Positions 22,902 through 32,897 of a stretch of 64,000 bases of DNA are shown piece after piece. Under the pieces are notes generated by a model that was not told the DNA's origin, ran no database searches, and saw nothing but the letters and a program-made list of their open reading frames with translations. This stretch comes from an uncultured Candidatus Thioglobus sp. (GTDB lineage Bacteria > Pseudomonadota > Gammaproteobacteria > PS1 > Pseudothioglobaceae): positions 558,001 through 622,000 of the forward strand of contig CAJJCX010000004.1 of assembly GCA_905182815.1 (NCBI GenBank), in the 5' to 3' direction. The position numbers were made by a program, and so were the translations under genes. Positions within the stretch are counted from its first letter, which is position 1. Each line of letters begins with the position of its first letter.

Positions 22902-23840
22902 ATGGAAGATATAACTGTTTTCTCGCATTTAGACTGTATAGCAAAAGATAATGGTGAAAACCATCCTGAGAGAAAAGAACGCTTAGAAGTAATACTTGAT
23001 TCAATTAAAGGTATTAGTCAACTTAATATATCTTTTAAAGACTCGCCATTGGCAGACTTTAAAACTATAAATCTTGTTCACCCCCAATCTTATATTGACG
23101 ACTTGCTTTCAATGATTCCAATCTCTGGGCTTGTTGGTGTAGAAAAAGAGCCTTATGCTGATACTATTCTTTGTCCTCAAAGTAAAGAGGCAATATTAAG
23201 AGCTTGTGGAGCAGGCATTGAGTCAGCTAATGAATTGATGAGTGGATTAACAAAAAGACTCTTTTGTGCAGTTCGTCCGCCTGGTCATCACGCAGAAACA
23301 TCAAGAGCAAACGGATTCTGCTTTATAAACAACGCTGCTGTTACTGCTAGGTATTTACAGAGTAAATTTAATATCAATAAAATAGCGATTATTGATTTTG
23401 ATGTGCACCATGGCAACGGCACACAGGAAATTTTTTATAATGATAAAAGTGTTTTTTATGGCTCAATTCATCAGCATCCTTTATTTCCTGGAACAGGGGT
23501 AGAGGCTGAGACTGGAGTAGGTAATATATTTAATGCGCCAATATCTTCAGATACTACTAGAGATAAGTTTATGGAAATATTTGAAACGAAAATTTTAAAA
23601 AATGTTGACTTATTTGAGCCAGAAGTAATACTCATTTCTGCTGGCTTTGATGCCCACAAAAGAGATCCTTTAGCGAGCATCAATCTAGAGTCTGAAGATT
23701 ATTACACTTTGACGCAAAATATTGTAGAAATTGCCAAACGACATAGTAATGGAAGAGTCATTTCTTTTCTTGAAGGTGGTTATGATCTTCAGGCGCTTTC
23801 AGAATGCATTGAAGCCCACTTAGAGGCTCTAAGTAATTAA
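22902..23840 (+). CDS. Histone-deacetylase-fold amidohydrolase (AcuC/acetylpolyamine type)
   Basis: Zinc hydrolase of the class II HDAC-like family, 312 residues. The catalytic His pair is in RPPGHHAE, and the zinc ligands are in DFDVHHGNGTQE and ISAGFDAHKRDPLA. FLEGGYD is near the end. In bacteria such proteins deacetylate acetyl-lysine (for example on Acs) or acetylpolyamines, and the target is unknown here. Confidence 0.9.
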   Translation: MEDITVFSHLDCIAKDNGENHPERKERLEVILDSIKGISQLNISFKDSPLADFKTINLVHPQSYIDDLLSMIPISGLVGVEKEPYADTILCPQSKEAILRACGAGIESANELMSGLTKRLFCAVRPPGHHAETSRANGFCFINNAAVTARYLQSKFNINKIAIIDFDVHHGNGTQEIFYNDKSVFYGSIHQHPLFPGTGVEAETGVGNIFNAPISSDTTRDKFMEIFETKILKNVDLFEPEVILISAGFDAHKRDPLASINLESEDYYTLTQNIVEIAKRHSNGRVISFLEGGYDLQALSECIEAHLEALSN

Positions 23841-23844
23841 AGAT

Positions 23845-24774
23845 ATGAATGAGTTTGAATTAATACAAAATTACTTTAATTGGCCATTATCTGACTCTAC
23901 TATTGAATTAGGCATTGGTGATGATGCTGCTATTTTTGATCTTGATTCAGGCTATCAATTAGTTACCTCAACAGATACACTTTCAGAAGGTGTGCACTTT
24001 TTTAAAGACACATCTCCTGAAGACATAGCTTATAAATCGTTAGCAGTTAATTTAAGTGATATTGCAGCAATGGGCGCGACAGCAAAATACTTCACACTTG
24101 CAATAACTCTTCCTAAATTAGATGAGACTTGGTTGGAGCATTTTTCTAAGTCTCTCAAAGAGGCATCTAAAAAATATAATGTGAGCTTAATTGGAGGTGA
24201 TACTACTAGAGGTGCTCTTAATATAACTATTACTATGATGGGGGTTGTTGAAAAATCAAAAGCGATTAAGAGATCAGGTGCTATGAGTGGTGACAACATA
24301 TATCTCTCAGGTGAGATTGGTGATGCTGCGCTCTGTCTAAAAAAAATTAATGAGGGTGAAAAGCCCCATAAAGCAGAAATGATAAGGCTTAATAAACCAA
24401 TGCCAAGACTTGAACTTGGTATCGCTATAAAGGGAATAGCAAGCTCATGTGTCGATATATCTGATGGGCTTGAGCAAGATTTATCTCATATCATAAAAGC
24501 CTCAAGAGTTGGGGCAATGATTGATGTTCAAAAACTCCCCTTAAGCCAATCAATGGCTAATTATATCGCAGATAATGATGATTGGTCATTAGCAGTTTGT
24601 GGAGGTGATGACTATGAATTATGCTTTACAGCGCCAGAAAGTTTAAATTCAGAAATAATGAAAATAGCTGAAATTTGTAAAATAAGAGTTACAAAGATAG
24701 GGGTTATTAATGACTCAAAGAAACTAAAAATTAAAGGCTATGATGGCCAGGGCAAATCATATCAGCACTTCTAA
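23845..24774 (+). CDS. thiL: Thiamine-monophosphate kinase
   Basis: ATP-dependent phosphorylation of TMP to TPP, the last step of thiamine synthesis. The 309-residue protein shows the PurM-like fold motifs GIGDDAAIFD, TDTLSEGVHF, AVNLSDIAAMGA, GGDTTRG and VDISDGLEQDL, plus the C-terminal CGGDDYELCFTAP. It starts 4 bp after the deacetylase-like gene. Confidence 0.95.
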   Translation: MNEFELIQNYFNWPLSDSTIELGIGDDAAIFDLDSGYQLVTSTDTLSEGVHFFKDTSPEDIAYKSLAVNLSDIAAMGATAKYFTLAITLPKLDETWLEHFSKSLKEASKKYNVSLIGGDTTRGALNITITMMGVVEKSKAIKRSGAMSGDNIYLSGEIGDAALCLKKINEGEKPHKAEMIRLNKPMPRLELGIAIKGIASSCVDISDGLEQDLSHIIKASRVGAMIDVQKLPLSQSMANYIADNDDWSLAVCGGDDYELCFTAPESLNSEIMKIAEICKIRVTKIGVINDSKKLKIKGYDGQGKSYQHF

Positions 24775-24781
24775 AGATTTA

Positions 24782-25195
24782 CTAAATTTCTTTTCTTTCT
24801 TCTACCGTCTTACAGTCAATACATTGATCAGCAGTTGGGCGAGCCTCTAAGCGATTGAGGGCAATTTCGATACCACAAGTTTTGCAATATCCATAGTCAC
24901 CAGTATCTATCAAATGAAGTGTCTTATCAATTTTATTGATAAGTTTTCTTTCACGATCCCTAGTTCTTAACTCAAGCGCAAACTCTTCTTCAATAGTAGC
25001 TCTGTCATTAATATCAGCAACTGGAGTGGAGTCTTCTTGGATGTGATTAATAGTCGTTTCAGCCTCGAAAACTAATTGCTCTCTCCAGACATTAAGCTTA
25101 TGGATAAAGTGCTTAAGCTGACCGGCTGACATAAAGTCTTCACTCTTTTTTGGAATGTAAGCTGGGATTTCATCAAAGTTTGGTTCAGAAGTCAT
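24782..25195 (-). CDS. dksA: RNA polymerase-binding factor DksA
   Basis: Cofactor of ppGpp in transcription control. The 137-residue protein has the long coiled coil with the tip motif region VADINDRATIEEEFALELR (two acidic tip residues) and the C-terminal C4 zinc finger CKTCGIEIALNR...CIDCK. Convergent with thiL. Confidence 0.95.
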   Translation of the reverse strand: MTSEPNFDEIPAYIPKKSEDFMSAGQLKHFIHKLNVWREQLVFEAETTINHIQEDSTPVADINDRATIEEEFALELRTRDRERKLINKIDKTLHLIDTGDYGYCKTCGIEIALNRLEARPTADQCIDCKTVEERKEI

Positions 25196-25290
25196 TTGAG
25201 TTAGTTGTGTAAAAAAAGGTAGTTTTTACCAAAAATTGCTTAAAATAGCAATGATTTTTTTTCAAATTGGCCTATTTAATTATATTTATT

Positions 25291-26052
25291 ATGACACTTA
25301 AAGCAATAATATTTGATGTGGATGGAACGATTGCTAATACAGAGCATGATGGTCACCTTAAAGCGTTTAATGAGGCTTTTGATTTTTATGAGCTAGATTG
25401 GTATTGGGATAGCGCTTTATACGGGACACTGTTATCAGTAAGTGGAGGTAAAGAAAGATTGTCTTTCTATATTAATAACTATAATCCAAAACTAAAATGG
25501 CCATTAAGCGAGAGTGATATCGTTAATATCCATAATAAAAAAACTGAGATTTTTATTAACAAAATATCTGCAGGTTTTATTTCACTGCGTATTGGCGTTG
25601 AAAGGCTTATTAACGATGCTCTTAACCATAACTTGAAGTTAGCAATAGCAACTACAACCTCATTTAATAATGTTAAGGCGATTCTTGAGTCAACTCTTGG
25701 AAAGGGTGCGTTAGAAAATTTTGAAGTTGTAGCAGCTGGCGATATTGTTGATAAAAAAAAGCCAGCTTCTGATATTTATGATTATGTTCTTGATAAAATG
25801 AATTTAGAATGCAGCGAATGTGTTGTTATTGAGGACTCAGAAATTGGTTTTCAGTCAGCAACTTCTGCAGGTCTAAAGACAGTAATTACTCTTAGCGAGT
25901 ATACTAATACGAAAAACTTTAAGGGTGCTTTAGTTGTTCTTGACCATTTAGGTGAAGACGATCAACCTTTTCAGATAGTAAATGGAACGCCAACCACTCA
26001 TACATTGGTAAGCGTAGATTATATAAAGGAGCTCTATGAGTGCAATCGTTAA
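25291..26052 (+). CDS. HAD-family phosphatase, CbbY-like
   Basis: A haloacid-dehalogenase phosphatase of the CbbY/CbbZ/GpH group. Motif I is IIFDVDGTIANTEHDGH, motif II is in AIATTTS and motif IV is VVIEDSEIGFQSA. The start MTLKAIIFDVDGT was chosen because the upstream in-frame codons encode only a hydrophobic lead without family similarity. 253 residues. The cbbY type often acts on phosphoglycolate or xylulose bisphosphate, but the substrate is not established. It overlaps ilvA by 17 bp. Confidence 0.85.
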   Translation: MTLKAIIFDVDGTIANTEHDGHLKAFNEAFDFYELDWYWDSALYGTLLSVSGGKERLSFYINNYNPKLKWPLSESDIVNIHNKKTEIFINKISAGFISLRIGVERLINDALNHNLKLAIATTTSFNNVKAILESTLGKGALENFEVVAAGDIVDKKKPASDIYDYVLDKMNLECSECVVIEDSEIGFQSATSAGLKTVITLSEYTNTKNFKGALVVLDHLGEDDQPFQIVNGTPTTHTLVSVDYIKELYECNR

Positions 26053-27529
26053 GTTGGCTGACAACAGTTCTGTATATGAAGTTGCCAAAGTGTCGCCTCT
26101 ATCAATTGCAACGCAATTGAGTAAAAAATTTGCTAACCAAGTTTACTTAAAACGCGAAGATGACCAGATTATTCACTCATTTAAACTTCGTGGCGCTTAT
26201 CAAAAAATGAGCTCAATGAGCGATGAGCAGAAAGCCAAAGGCGTAATCGCCTCATCTGCTGGAAATCATGCGCAAGGGGTTGCTCTTGGTGCGAGCAAAT
26301 TAAGCATAAAGGCAACAATCGTTATGCCTACTAGCACACCACAGATTAAAGTTCGAGCAGTTCAAGAATTAGGAGCAGAAGTTATTCTTTTTGGAGATGT
26401 CTATGATGATGCATTTGTCCATGCTAAAAAGCTAGTATCTGAGAAAGATTTATGTTTTATAAGTCCTTATGATGATTTTGAGGTTATTGCAGGACAGGCA
26501 ACTGTTGCAAAAGAAATCTTAGCTCAGCTTGATCAAATAGACTATGTCTTCTCTCCTGTTGGTGGTGGTGGACTTATCTCGGGAATGGCAAGCTATATTA
26601 AGCATTATGCTCCACACATTAAAGTAATCGGAGTTGAGCCTGTTGACTCACCAACCCTTTTTAAAGCATTAGAGGCTAATGAAAGAGTTGTGCTTGACGA
26701 TGTTGGGCGTTTTGCTGATGGCGTTGCTGTCAAACAAATTGGTGAACTTCCATTTGAGATTGCAAAAGAATGCGTTGATGATGTCATTTTGGTTAGCAAC
26801 GATGAAATGTGCGCCGCTATTAAAGATATCTATGAGGACGTTCGTTCAATCTCAGAGCCCGCAGGAGCTCTTGCAACAGCAGGCGTTAAAAAATATATCC
26901 TAGAGCATGGCCTTAAAAATAAAAATATTGTTTCAATTGTATCTGGCTCTAATGTCAACTTTGATAGACTTAGGTATATTGCCGAAAGAGCTGACTTAGG
27001 TGAAGTTAATGAGGCTATAGTTGCTGTTACTATTCCCGAAGAACCAGGTAGTTTTTTAAGGTTTTGTGAGTTATTAGATAACAATGCAGTTACTGAGTTT
27101 AATTATCGATATTCTGCAAAGAAAGATGCGCATATTTTTGTAGGCGTCAAGCTAACTAAAGGTGAATCTGAAAAACAAGCACTTATTGCAAGACTAAGTA
27201 ACTCTTTTGAAGTATTTGATATGAGTGATAACTCAATGGCAATAACTCACATTAGATATATGGTTGGTGGTCATGCTAATGCAGAAAATGAGGTTATCTA
27301 CAGATTTGAATTTCCAGAGCGACCAGGTGCACTTTTAAGTTTTCTTAAAAAAGTTAAGACAGAATGGAATATCTCTCTTTTTCATTATCGCAATCATGGC
27401 GCGGACTATGGAAGGGTTTTAATTGGACTTCAGGTCGAGGATATCAAAGAGCTAGAGTCAAAGTTTGATGAGCTTGGGTATTACTATAAAAACGAAACCG
27501 ATAATAAAGCCTATCAGTATTTCCTTTAA
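26036..27529 (+). CDS. ilvA: Threonine ammonia-lyase (biosynthetic)
   Basis: PLP enzyme making 2-oxobutanoate for isoleucine. The 497-residue protein has the PLP lysine region HSFKLRGAYQKM, SSAGNHAQGVALGA, the phosphate loop VGGGGLISGMA, and two C-terminal ACT-like regulatory repeats (about 330-410 and 420-497), so feedback by isoleucine is expected. The RBS AAAGGAGCTCT lies inside the preceding gene. Confidence 0.95.
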   Translation: MSAIVKLADNSSVYEVAKVSPLSIATQLSKKFANQVYLKREDDQIIHSFKLRGAYQKMSSMSDEQKAKGVIASSAGNHAQGVALGASKLSIKATIVMPTSTPQIKVRAVQELGAEVILFGDVYDDAFVHAKKLVSEKDLCFISPYDDFEVIAGQATVAKEILAQLDQIDYVFSPVGGGGLISGMASYIKHYAPHIKVIGVEPVDSPTLFKALEANERVVLDDVGRFADGVAVKQIGELPFEIAKECVDDVILVSNDEMCAAIKDIYEDVRSISEPAGALATAGVKKYILEHGLKNKNIVSIVSGSNVNFDRLRYIAERADLGEVNEAIVAVTIPEEPGSFLRFCELLDNNAVTEFNYRYSAKKDAHIFVGVKLTKGESEKQALIARLSNSFEVFDMSDNSMAITHIRYMVGGHANAENEVIYRFEFPERPGALLSFLKKVKTEWNISLFHYRNHGADYGRVLIGLQVEDIKELESKFDELGYYYKNETDNKAYQYFL

Positions 27530-27971
27530 CAGACTTAGTCGTGATGATATCGACTCTATAGTATTAATAGAGCAACAAAATTCTCATAATCCTTGGTCTA
27601 AAAATCAGCTTATTGAGAGTATTCTAAATCCAGCCAATTTATGCTACTCAATTAGTATTAAAAATCAAATTATTGGTTTTTTGATGGCTATGCCCGCACT
27701 CGATACTGCTGATATCTTAAATATTAGTATCAATAAAGCTTGTCAAGGAAAAGGCTATGGTAATAAACTACTTCATTATCTTATTAAAGAGCTTAAAGAT
27801 AGAATGATTAGTCAGATTATGTTAGAGGTAAGAGTGAGTAATCAGACCGCCATCGCTTTTTACTTGAAACATGGATTTGAGGAGATTTCACTAAGAAAAA
27901 ATTACTATATGAATAACTCAAAACACCCAAATCAGAAAGAAGACGGTATAATAATGCGTCTTAAATTCTAA
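27465..27971 (+). CDS. rimI: Ribosomal-protein-S18-alanine N-acetyltransferase
   Basis: GNAT acetyltransferase for S18. The acetyl-CoA loop [27 protein letters not shown] and [11 protein letters not shown] are typical of RimI. The only ATG starts lie within the end of ilvA (overlap up to 65 bp). The fold itself begins near [12 protein letters not shown], so a non-canonical start nearer the ilvA stop is possible. Confidence 0.88.
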   Translation: MMSLGITIKTKPIIKPISISFNRLSRDDIDSIVLIEQQNSHNPWSKNQLIESILNPANLCYSISIKNQIIGFLMAMPALDTADILNISINKACQGKGYGNKLLHYLIKELKDRMISQIMLEVRVSNQTAIAFYLKHGFEEISLRKNYYMNNSKHPNQKEDGIIMRLKF

Positions 27972-27985
27972 ACAAAAAAATCTTA

Positions 27986-29236
27986 ATGACCTATAAAAAT
28001 ATCACAGTTCCAACTACTGGAGAGGCAATCTCAATAAAGGATAACGTGCTCGTTGTTCCTAATAAACCAATCGTTACCTATATAGAGGGTGATGGAATTG
28101 GTGTTGATATTACTCCTGTAATGCTCGATGTTGTTAATGCTGTTGTCAAAAAAGCATATAACGGCGAAAGAGAGATTCAGTGGATGGAGATTTTTGCAGG
28201 TGAAAAAGCAGACAGCATCTATGGTGAGTACTTGCCAGAGGAGACAGTGGATGCAATCAAAGAATTTGTAGTTAATATAAAAGGGCCATTAACGACACCA
28301 GTTGGCGGCGGCATGAGGTCACTTAATGTTGCGATAAGGCAGATTTTAGATCTCTATATTTGTCTTCGCCCTGTCCAGTATTTTGATGGAACTCCATCAC
28401 CAGTTAAGGCGCCTGAAAAGATTGATATGGTAATCTTTAGAGAGAACTCTGAGGATATCTATGCGGGCATTGAATTTCCGCAAGGTTCAAAGGAAGTAAA
28501 GAAAGTAATTGAGTTTCTTCAAAAAGAGATGGGTGCAACTAAAATTCGTTTTCCTGAAACATCTGGTATCGGTATCAAGCCTGTATCAATAGAGGGAACT
28601 TCAAGGCTCGTAAGAGCTGCTATTCAGTACGCGATTGATAATGATAAGCCATCTGTGACAATTGTCCATAAAGGCAATATTATGAAGTTTACAGAGGGGT
28701 TATTTAGAGATTGTGCTTATCAGCTTGCTAAAGATGAGTTTGGTGCAAAAGAAATTGATGGTGGCCCTTGGTGTAGCTTTACTAATCCAAATACGGGTAA
28801 AGAAATTATTATTAAAGACTCAATTGCTGATGCGTTTCTACAGCAAATACTTTTAAGACCTGATGAGTATTCAGTTATCGCAACTTTAAATCTTAATGGT
28901 GACTATATATCTGATGCTTTAGCAGCCCAGGTAGGTGGTATTGGTATTGCTCCTGGAGCGAACCTTTCTGATGATATTTCAGTGTTTGAGGCTACTCATG
29001 GTACTGCTCCTAAATACGCGGGTCAAAACAAGGTGAATCCTGGGTCTATGATTTTATCTGCAGAGATGATGCTTAGACATATGGGGTGGACAGAGGCTGC
29101 TGATTTGATACTTCATGCAATGGCTAAAACAATTCAAAAAAGAACGGTTACATATGACTTAGAGAGGCTTATAGATGGAGCTACTTTACTATCTTGTTCT
29201 GAGTTTGGAGAGGCTCTAAAGGATTCAATAAAATAA
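27986..29236 (+). CDS. icd: Isocitrate dehydrogenase (NADP type)
   Basis: TCA-cycle enzyme converting isocitrate to 2-oxoglutarate. The length, 416 residues, equals E. coli Icd. The substrate loop [15 protein letters not shown] holds the Ser that AceK phosphorylates in E. coli, and [13 protein letters not shown] and [13 protein letters not shown] are present. It follows rimI by 14 bp. Confidence 0.95.
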   Translation: MTYKNITVPTTGEAISIKDNVLVVPNKPIVTYIEGDGIGVDITPVMLDVVNAVVKKAYNGEREIQWMEIFAGEKADSIYGEYLPEETVDAIKEFVVNIKGPLTTPVGGGMRSLNVAIRQILDLYICLRPVQYFDGTPSPVKAPEKIDMVIFRENSEDIYAGIEFPQGSKEVKKVIEFLQKEMGATKIRFPETSGIGIKPVSIEGTSRLVRAAIQYAIDNDKPSVTIVHKGNIMKFTEGLFRDCAYQLAKDEFGAKEIDGGPWCSFTNPNTGKEIIIKDSIADAFLQQILLRPDEYSVIATLNLNGDYISDALAAQVGGIGIAPGANLSDDISVFEATHGTAPKYAGQNKVNPGSMILSAEMMLRHMGWTEAADLILHAMAKTIQKRTVTYDLERLIDGATLLSCSEFGEALKDSIK

Positions 29237-29322
29237 GTTCAAAAATAAATCGCCAAGTTGAGGCTATAAAAGCAAAGATTTGATTGACTCAAAATTCATA
29301 GCTCGTTATAATCTCACGCTAT

Positions 29323-29398
29323 TCCCTGATAGCTCAGTTGGTAGAGCAACGGACTGTTAATCCGTGTGTCCCTGGTTCGAGCCCAGGTCGGGGAGCCA
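29323..29398 (+). tRNA. tRNA-Asn (GTT)
   Basis: A 76-nt cloverleaf with encoded CCA. The acceptor TCCCTGA pairs with TCGGGGA (one T-G wobble), the anticodon loop CTGTTAA carries GTT, and the T-arm is CCTGGTTCGAGCCCAGG. A terminator follows 12 bp later. Confidence 0.97.
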
Positions 29399-29410
29399 AT
29401 TTATATAACT

Positions 29411-29434
29411 AAGGCATCTTCGGATGTCTTTTTG
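29411..29434 (+). terminator. Terminator after tRNA-Asn
   Basis: AAGGCATC-TTCG-GATGTCTT forms an 8-bp stem closed by a TTCG tetraloop and is followed by TTTG and TTTTT. Confidence 0.85.
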
Positions 29435-29452
29435 TTTTTATAACTTAATAGA

Positions 29453-29989
29453 ATGATTACGTATAAAAAAATTGCAGAACTAGCCGCAAGATTTATTAGT
29501 AAGCCAAAAGTATTGAAACTTGGGTTTAATTTATCTCCAATGTATAGAAGAACCTCTGCAAAGGTTATATATATTTCTGAAGACTTTCTTAAAATACAAA
29601 TCAAACTTCCTTTTAGCTATAAAAATGCAAACTATGTAAATACTATTTTTGGTGGGAGCATGTTTTCCGCTGTTGATCCATTTCCAATGACTCAGTTAAT
29701 GAATCTTATTGGAGATGATTATGTGGTTTGGGATAAGGCTGCTGAAATTTTCTTTAGAAGGCCTGCAAAAGAGGATCTTTATGCTGACTTTATTTATAGC
29801 TTAGAGGAACTTGAAGAAATTAAGAAAAAAGCGAAAGAGCTAAATGAATTTGAAATAGTTAAAATAACAAAATTAACAAACAAGGATAAGTCCATTGTTT
29901 ACTGTGAAGTTCATAAAAAGGTGTACATTGCAAATAAAGCCTTTTTTAAAGAAAAACAGAAAGCAAGAATAAATAAAAAAGCAAAGTAG
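29453..29989 (+). CDS. DUF4442 hotdog-fold thioesterase-like protein
   Basis: A 178-residue protein with the pattern NANYVNTIFGGSMFSAVDPFPM, in which an N-x-x-GT/I-x-FGGS block and a following Asp mark the PaaI-like hotdog group DUF4442. The C-terminus is Lys-rich. An acyl-CoA thioesterase role is inferred only from the fold. It lies 57 bp before the thiolase gene. Confidence 0.75.
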   Translation: MITYKKIAELAARFISKPKVLKLGFNLSPMYRRTSAKVIYISEDFLKIQIKLPFSYKNANYVNTIFGGSMFSAVDPFPMTQLMNLIGDDYVVWDKAAEIFFRRPAKEDLYADFIYSLEELEEIKKKAKELNEFEIVKITKLTNKDKSIVYCEVHKKVYIANKAFFKEKQKARINKKAK

Positions 29990-30045
29990 TTAATTTTTAT
30001 TAAGCTTTATAATTATTAGAAGTTTTTTTAGGAAAGGTAATTAAT

Positions 30046-31233
30046 ATGAATCATGAAATTGTTATCGTTGCAGCTACAAGAACTGCTCTAGGATCATTTG
30101 GTGGCTCTCTTTCTTCAATTCCAGCACATAAGTTAGGCGCTGAAGTGATAGCTTCAATATTAAAAAAAACTGGTGTAAACAAAGATCAAATTGATGAAGT
30201 TATTTTGGGACAAGTTCTGACAGCTGGAAGTGGCCAAAATCCAGCCAGACAGGCTGCAATAGAGGCAGGACTTCCTTATCAAACTCCCTCTATGACAATT
30301 AACAAAGTTTGTGGTAGTGGATTAAAAGCAGTACAGTTAGCATTTCAAGCAATTGCTTGCGGTGATGCTGAAATAGTTATTGCTGGCGGTCAAGAAAGTA
30401 TGAGTCTTTCAAGTCATGTTCTTCCAAAATCAAGAGAAGGTAAAAAAATGGGCCCGTGGGCGATGGTTGACACTATGGTTGTAGACGGTTTATGGTGTGC
30501 ATTTAATGATTGCCATATGGGCGTTACTGCAGAAAATATTGCAACCAAGTTTGACTATTCAAGACAATCTCAAGATGAGTTTGCTCTAGAGTCACAACAA
30601 AAAACAGAAGCTGCTCAAAAATCTGACTTGTTTCGAGATGAGATAACCCCAATATCTATTCCACAGCGAAGAGGTGACGACATTATTTTTGATAGTGATG
30701 AATTTCCAAGACATACTACAAGTATGGATTCTTTAGCTAATCTCCGTCCAGCATTTGCAAAAGATGGGACTGTAACAGCAGGGAATGCATCAGGTATTAA
30801 TGATGGCGCAGCAGCAGTTATGGTCATGAGTGCATCTAAGGCGCAAGAGCTGAAACTAAAGCCTATGGCAAGAATTGTTTCATACTCTAGCGCTGGGGTT
30901 GACCCATCTATCATGGGAACGGGTCCAATTCCGGCAAGCACTAAATGTCTTGAAAAAGCTGGATGGAAAGCTTCTGAGCTTGATCGAATTGAGGCTAATG
31001 AGGCGTTTGCAGCACAAGCAATGTCTGTAAATGACTCACTAGGTTGGGATAAGTCTAAAGTGAATGTAACGGGCGGGTCAATTTCTTTAGGTCATCCAAT
31101 TGGCGCATCTGGCGCTAGAATTTTGGTGACTTTGCTTCATGGCATGGAGCGTGATAAAGTAAATAAAGGCCTTGCTACTATGTGCATTGGTGGTGGTATG
31201 GGTGTTGCAATTGCAGTTGAAAGGGTACATTAG
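30046..31233 (+). CDS. Acetyl-CoA C-acetyltransferase (thiolase)
   Basis: Thiolase of the AtoB/PhaA type, 395 residues. The nucleophilic Cys is in NKVCGSGLKAVQ, His in SLGHPIGASGARI and the second Cys in TMCIGGGMGVA. It makes or cleaves acetoacetyl-CoA. No phaB/phaC or hydroxyacyl-CoA dehydrogenase is nearby, so the direction is open. Confidence 0.94.
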   Translation: MNHEIVIVAATRTALGSFGGSLSSIPAHKLGAEVIASILKKTGVNKDQIDEVILGQVLTAGSGQNPARQAAIEAGLPYQTPSMTINKVCGSGLKAVQLAFQAIACGDAEIVIAGGQESMSLSSHVLPKSREGKKMGPWAMVDTMVVDGLWCAFNDCHMGVTAENIATKFDYSRQSQDEFALESQQKTEAAQKSDLFRDEITPISIPQRRGDDIIFDSDEFPRHTTSMDSLANLRPAFAKDGTVTAGNASGINDGAAAVMVMSASKAQELKLKPMARIVSYSSAGVDPSIMGTGPIPASTKCLEKAGWKASELDRIEANEAFAAQAMSVNDSLGWDKSKVNVTGGSISLGHPIGASGARILVTLLHGMERDKVNKGLATMCIGGGMGVAIAVERVH

Positions 31234-31263
31234 TATTATTAATTTCTTGAACTAGGTGTATTA

Positions 31264-31581
31264 ATGAAAAAATTTCTAGTTATCTTGACGCTTGTATTTG
31301 GGAATTTTTTAATTGTAGGCACAAGTTATTCATACTCAGCAGTTGGCTATATGAAGTGCGAAACTGTAAATAAGCTGGTCAAAGAAGAAAATGCTGACGT
31401 TAAAAACATGATTATGTTTTGGTTTAGTGGCTACTATACTGGAAGAAATTATGAAACGTCGAGCTATCCTGGGATACCTGACCCTCAGCTAATATATTTA
31501 GCAACCATAAACTACTGCACTAAAAATCCACTAAAAGATACTGTTGATTTGGCTGATTACCTCTACTCTAGTTTGCTTTAG
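31264..31581 (+). CDS. Small periplasmic protein, HdeA-like
   Basis: A 105-residue protein with a signal peptide (about 1-25, ending TSYSYS). Two cysteines remain in the mature part (MKCETV and INYCTKNP), with the central motif FWFSGYYTG between them. This layout resembles the HdeA/HdeB acid-chaperone fold, where the two Cys form one disulphide. Similarity is weak, so the family call is tentative. Confidence 0.5.
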   Translation: MKKFLVILTLVFGNFLIVGTSYSYSAVGYMKCETVNKLVKEENADVKNMIMFWFSGYYTGRNYETSSYPGIPDPQLIYLATINYCTKNPLKDTVDLADYLYSSLL

Positions 31582-31588
31582 GTTTTAG

Positions 31589-32591
31589 TTATGCTAACTT
31601 TTTAATAGTATTTATTAGCTCTAAATTGACTGCTCTTGGGCCAATATTTTTTCTATTTTCATGTCTTCTCAATCCAGGCAAGCGAGTCCCATCGATATCA
31701 TTATATTTTTTTAAAAACTCCTCGGTCTGTGCTGAAGTATCTTTGCCAGATATAATTTCTGGTGACATAGCAAGAATAAACTGACCTCCTTGGGCTGGAC
31801 CTCCATCCCCATTATCACGCTCCTTGGTTTCATAAGAGAAGGTTTCTCCAACTAATGGACCAGATAAGAGTTCAACCATAAGGGCAATGACCGAACCTTT
31901 ATGACCGCCAAATGGAAGTAAAACACCTTTATCAATTTCTGAAGCATCAGTTGTTAATTCTCCTGATGAAGACAGGCCAGTACCAAGGGGCACAGAGTGA
32001 CCGTCCCTTGCAGCAATTTGAATTTCTCCTTTTGCCATAGATGCAGTTGCCATATCAAAAACAATTGGATTTTTACCAGGGCGCGGCCATGAAAATGCAA
32101 TTGGGTTAGTGCCAAATAATGCTGTAGCTCCTCCAGAAGGAGCAACACCTGGCATATATGAAACAGACGTCAATCCAACAAGTCCGTGCTCACTGATTGC
32201 CTCAACTTCGGGCCAAAGGGCTGCAAAGTGATGGCAGCGTTGAATTGATAATCCCGCAATTCCAAATTTTTGAGCAGCTTCGATAAGTTTTTTGATACCA
32301 TATTGATGCGCCAATGGAGCAAATCCATTCTTTGCATCACACTTTAAAATTACTGGCGTAACTTCAGTTATTTCTGGCTTCGCAGAGCCATCTACTTTTT
32401 TACTTTGAAGGGCCTTGATATACCCAGGAATACGAAATAGACCATGAGAAATTGAACCATCACGCTCAGCATTAGTTACTGTATTTGCAACTGCATTCTG
32501 CATTTTCTTCGTTAGCTCCATGATTAATAAGTGCCGCCTTAGCTAAACTAAAAATTTCATCAAGGCCTATATCGATTGTTTTAGAAGTCAT
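31589..32591 (-). pseudogene. Ldh2-family (malate/L-lactate/ureidoglycolate) dehydrogenase, frame broken by 7-bp duplication
   Basis: NAD(P)-dependent dehydrogenase of the Ldh2/YlbC/AllD family. The main frame holds SHGLFRIPGYIKAL, the catalytic His in IQRCHHFAALWPEV, GTNPIAFSWPRPG and LLPFGGHKGSVIALM. The true N-terminus MTSKTIDIGLDEIFSLAKAA is in another frame. Between NHGANEENA and VANTVTNAERDG the 7-bp unit AATGCAG is present twice. Removing one copy gives 331 residues, a normal length. An internal ATG near 32521 could give a shorter protein lacking about 30 residues. Confidence 0.8.
32491..32504. repeat. 7-bp tandem duplication inside the Ldh2 gene
   Basis: CTGCATT occurs twice in direct succession on the plus strand. 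The duplication is exactly what shifts the frame of the dehydrogenase gene. Confidence 0.9.
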
Positions 32592-32843
32592 AGAATTTTA
32601 TCCTTAAATTTGTAAGAATTGGATTGCCTTTTCAGTTCAACGAGCTCAAAAGTAAATCAAAAAAAATGATAACATATTAGTAACTTAATATTTCTTAACC
32701 TAATGAAAAGTTGTAAATTCATTCATATAGTTTCTCTTTCTATAAAAATCAATAGGTTAAAGGTTAATATTTCAATTTGAACTTAGCTAAAGTTCAAACT
32801 TGTTTAATAGAGCTTTGAAGTTAATTTTAAGTTAGTCTGTTTA

Positions 32844-32897
32844 TTATAGTTGACAACTATATAAAAATTATATAGCCTGTCTATTCAGTCAAGAAGT
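32844..32897 (+). promoter_or_regulatory. 54-bp promoter/operator element, copy A
   Basis: This stretch is 49/54 identical, without gaps, to one at 42081. It begins TTATAGTTGACAACTAT, where TTGACA matches a -35 box and ATAGTTG-A-CAACTAT is a perfect 15-bp palindrome. An AT-rich palindrome CTATATAA-AAA-TTATATAG overlaps it. The conserved end is TAGCCTGTCTATT, one variable base, then AGTCAAGAAGT. It precedes the first half of the pyrimidine island at about 360 bp from the first large gene. Confidence 0.75.
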
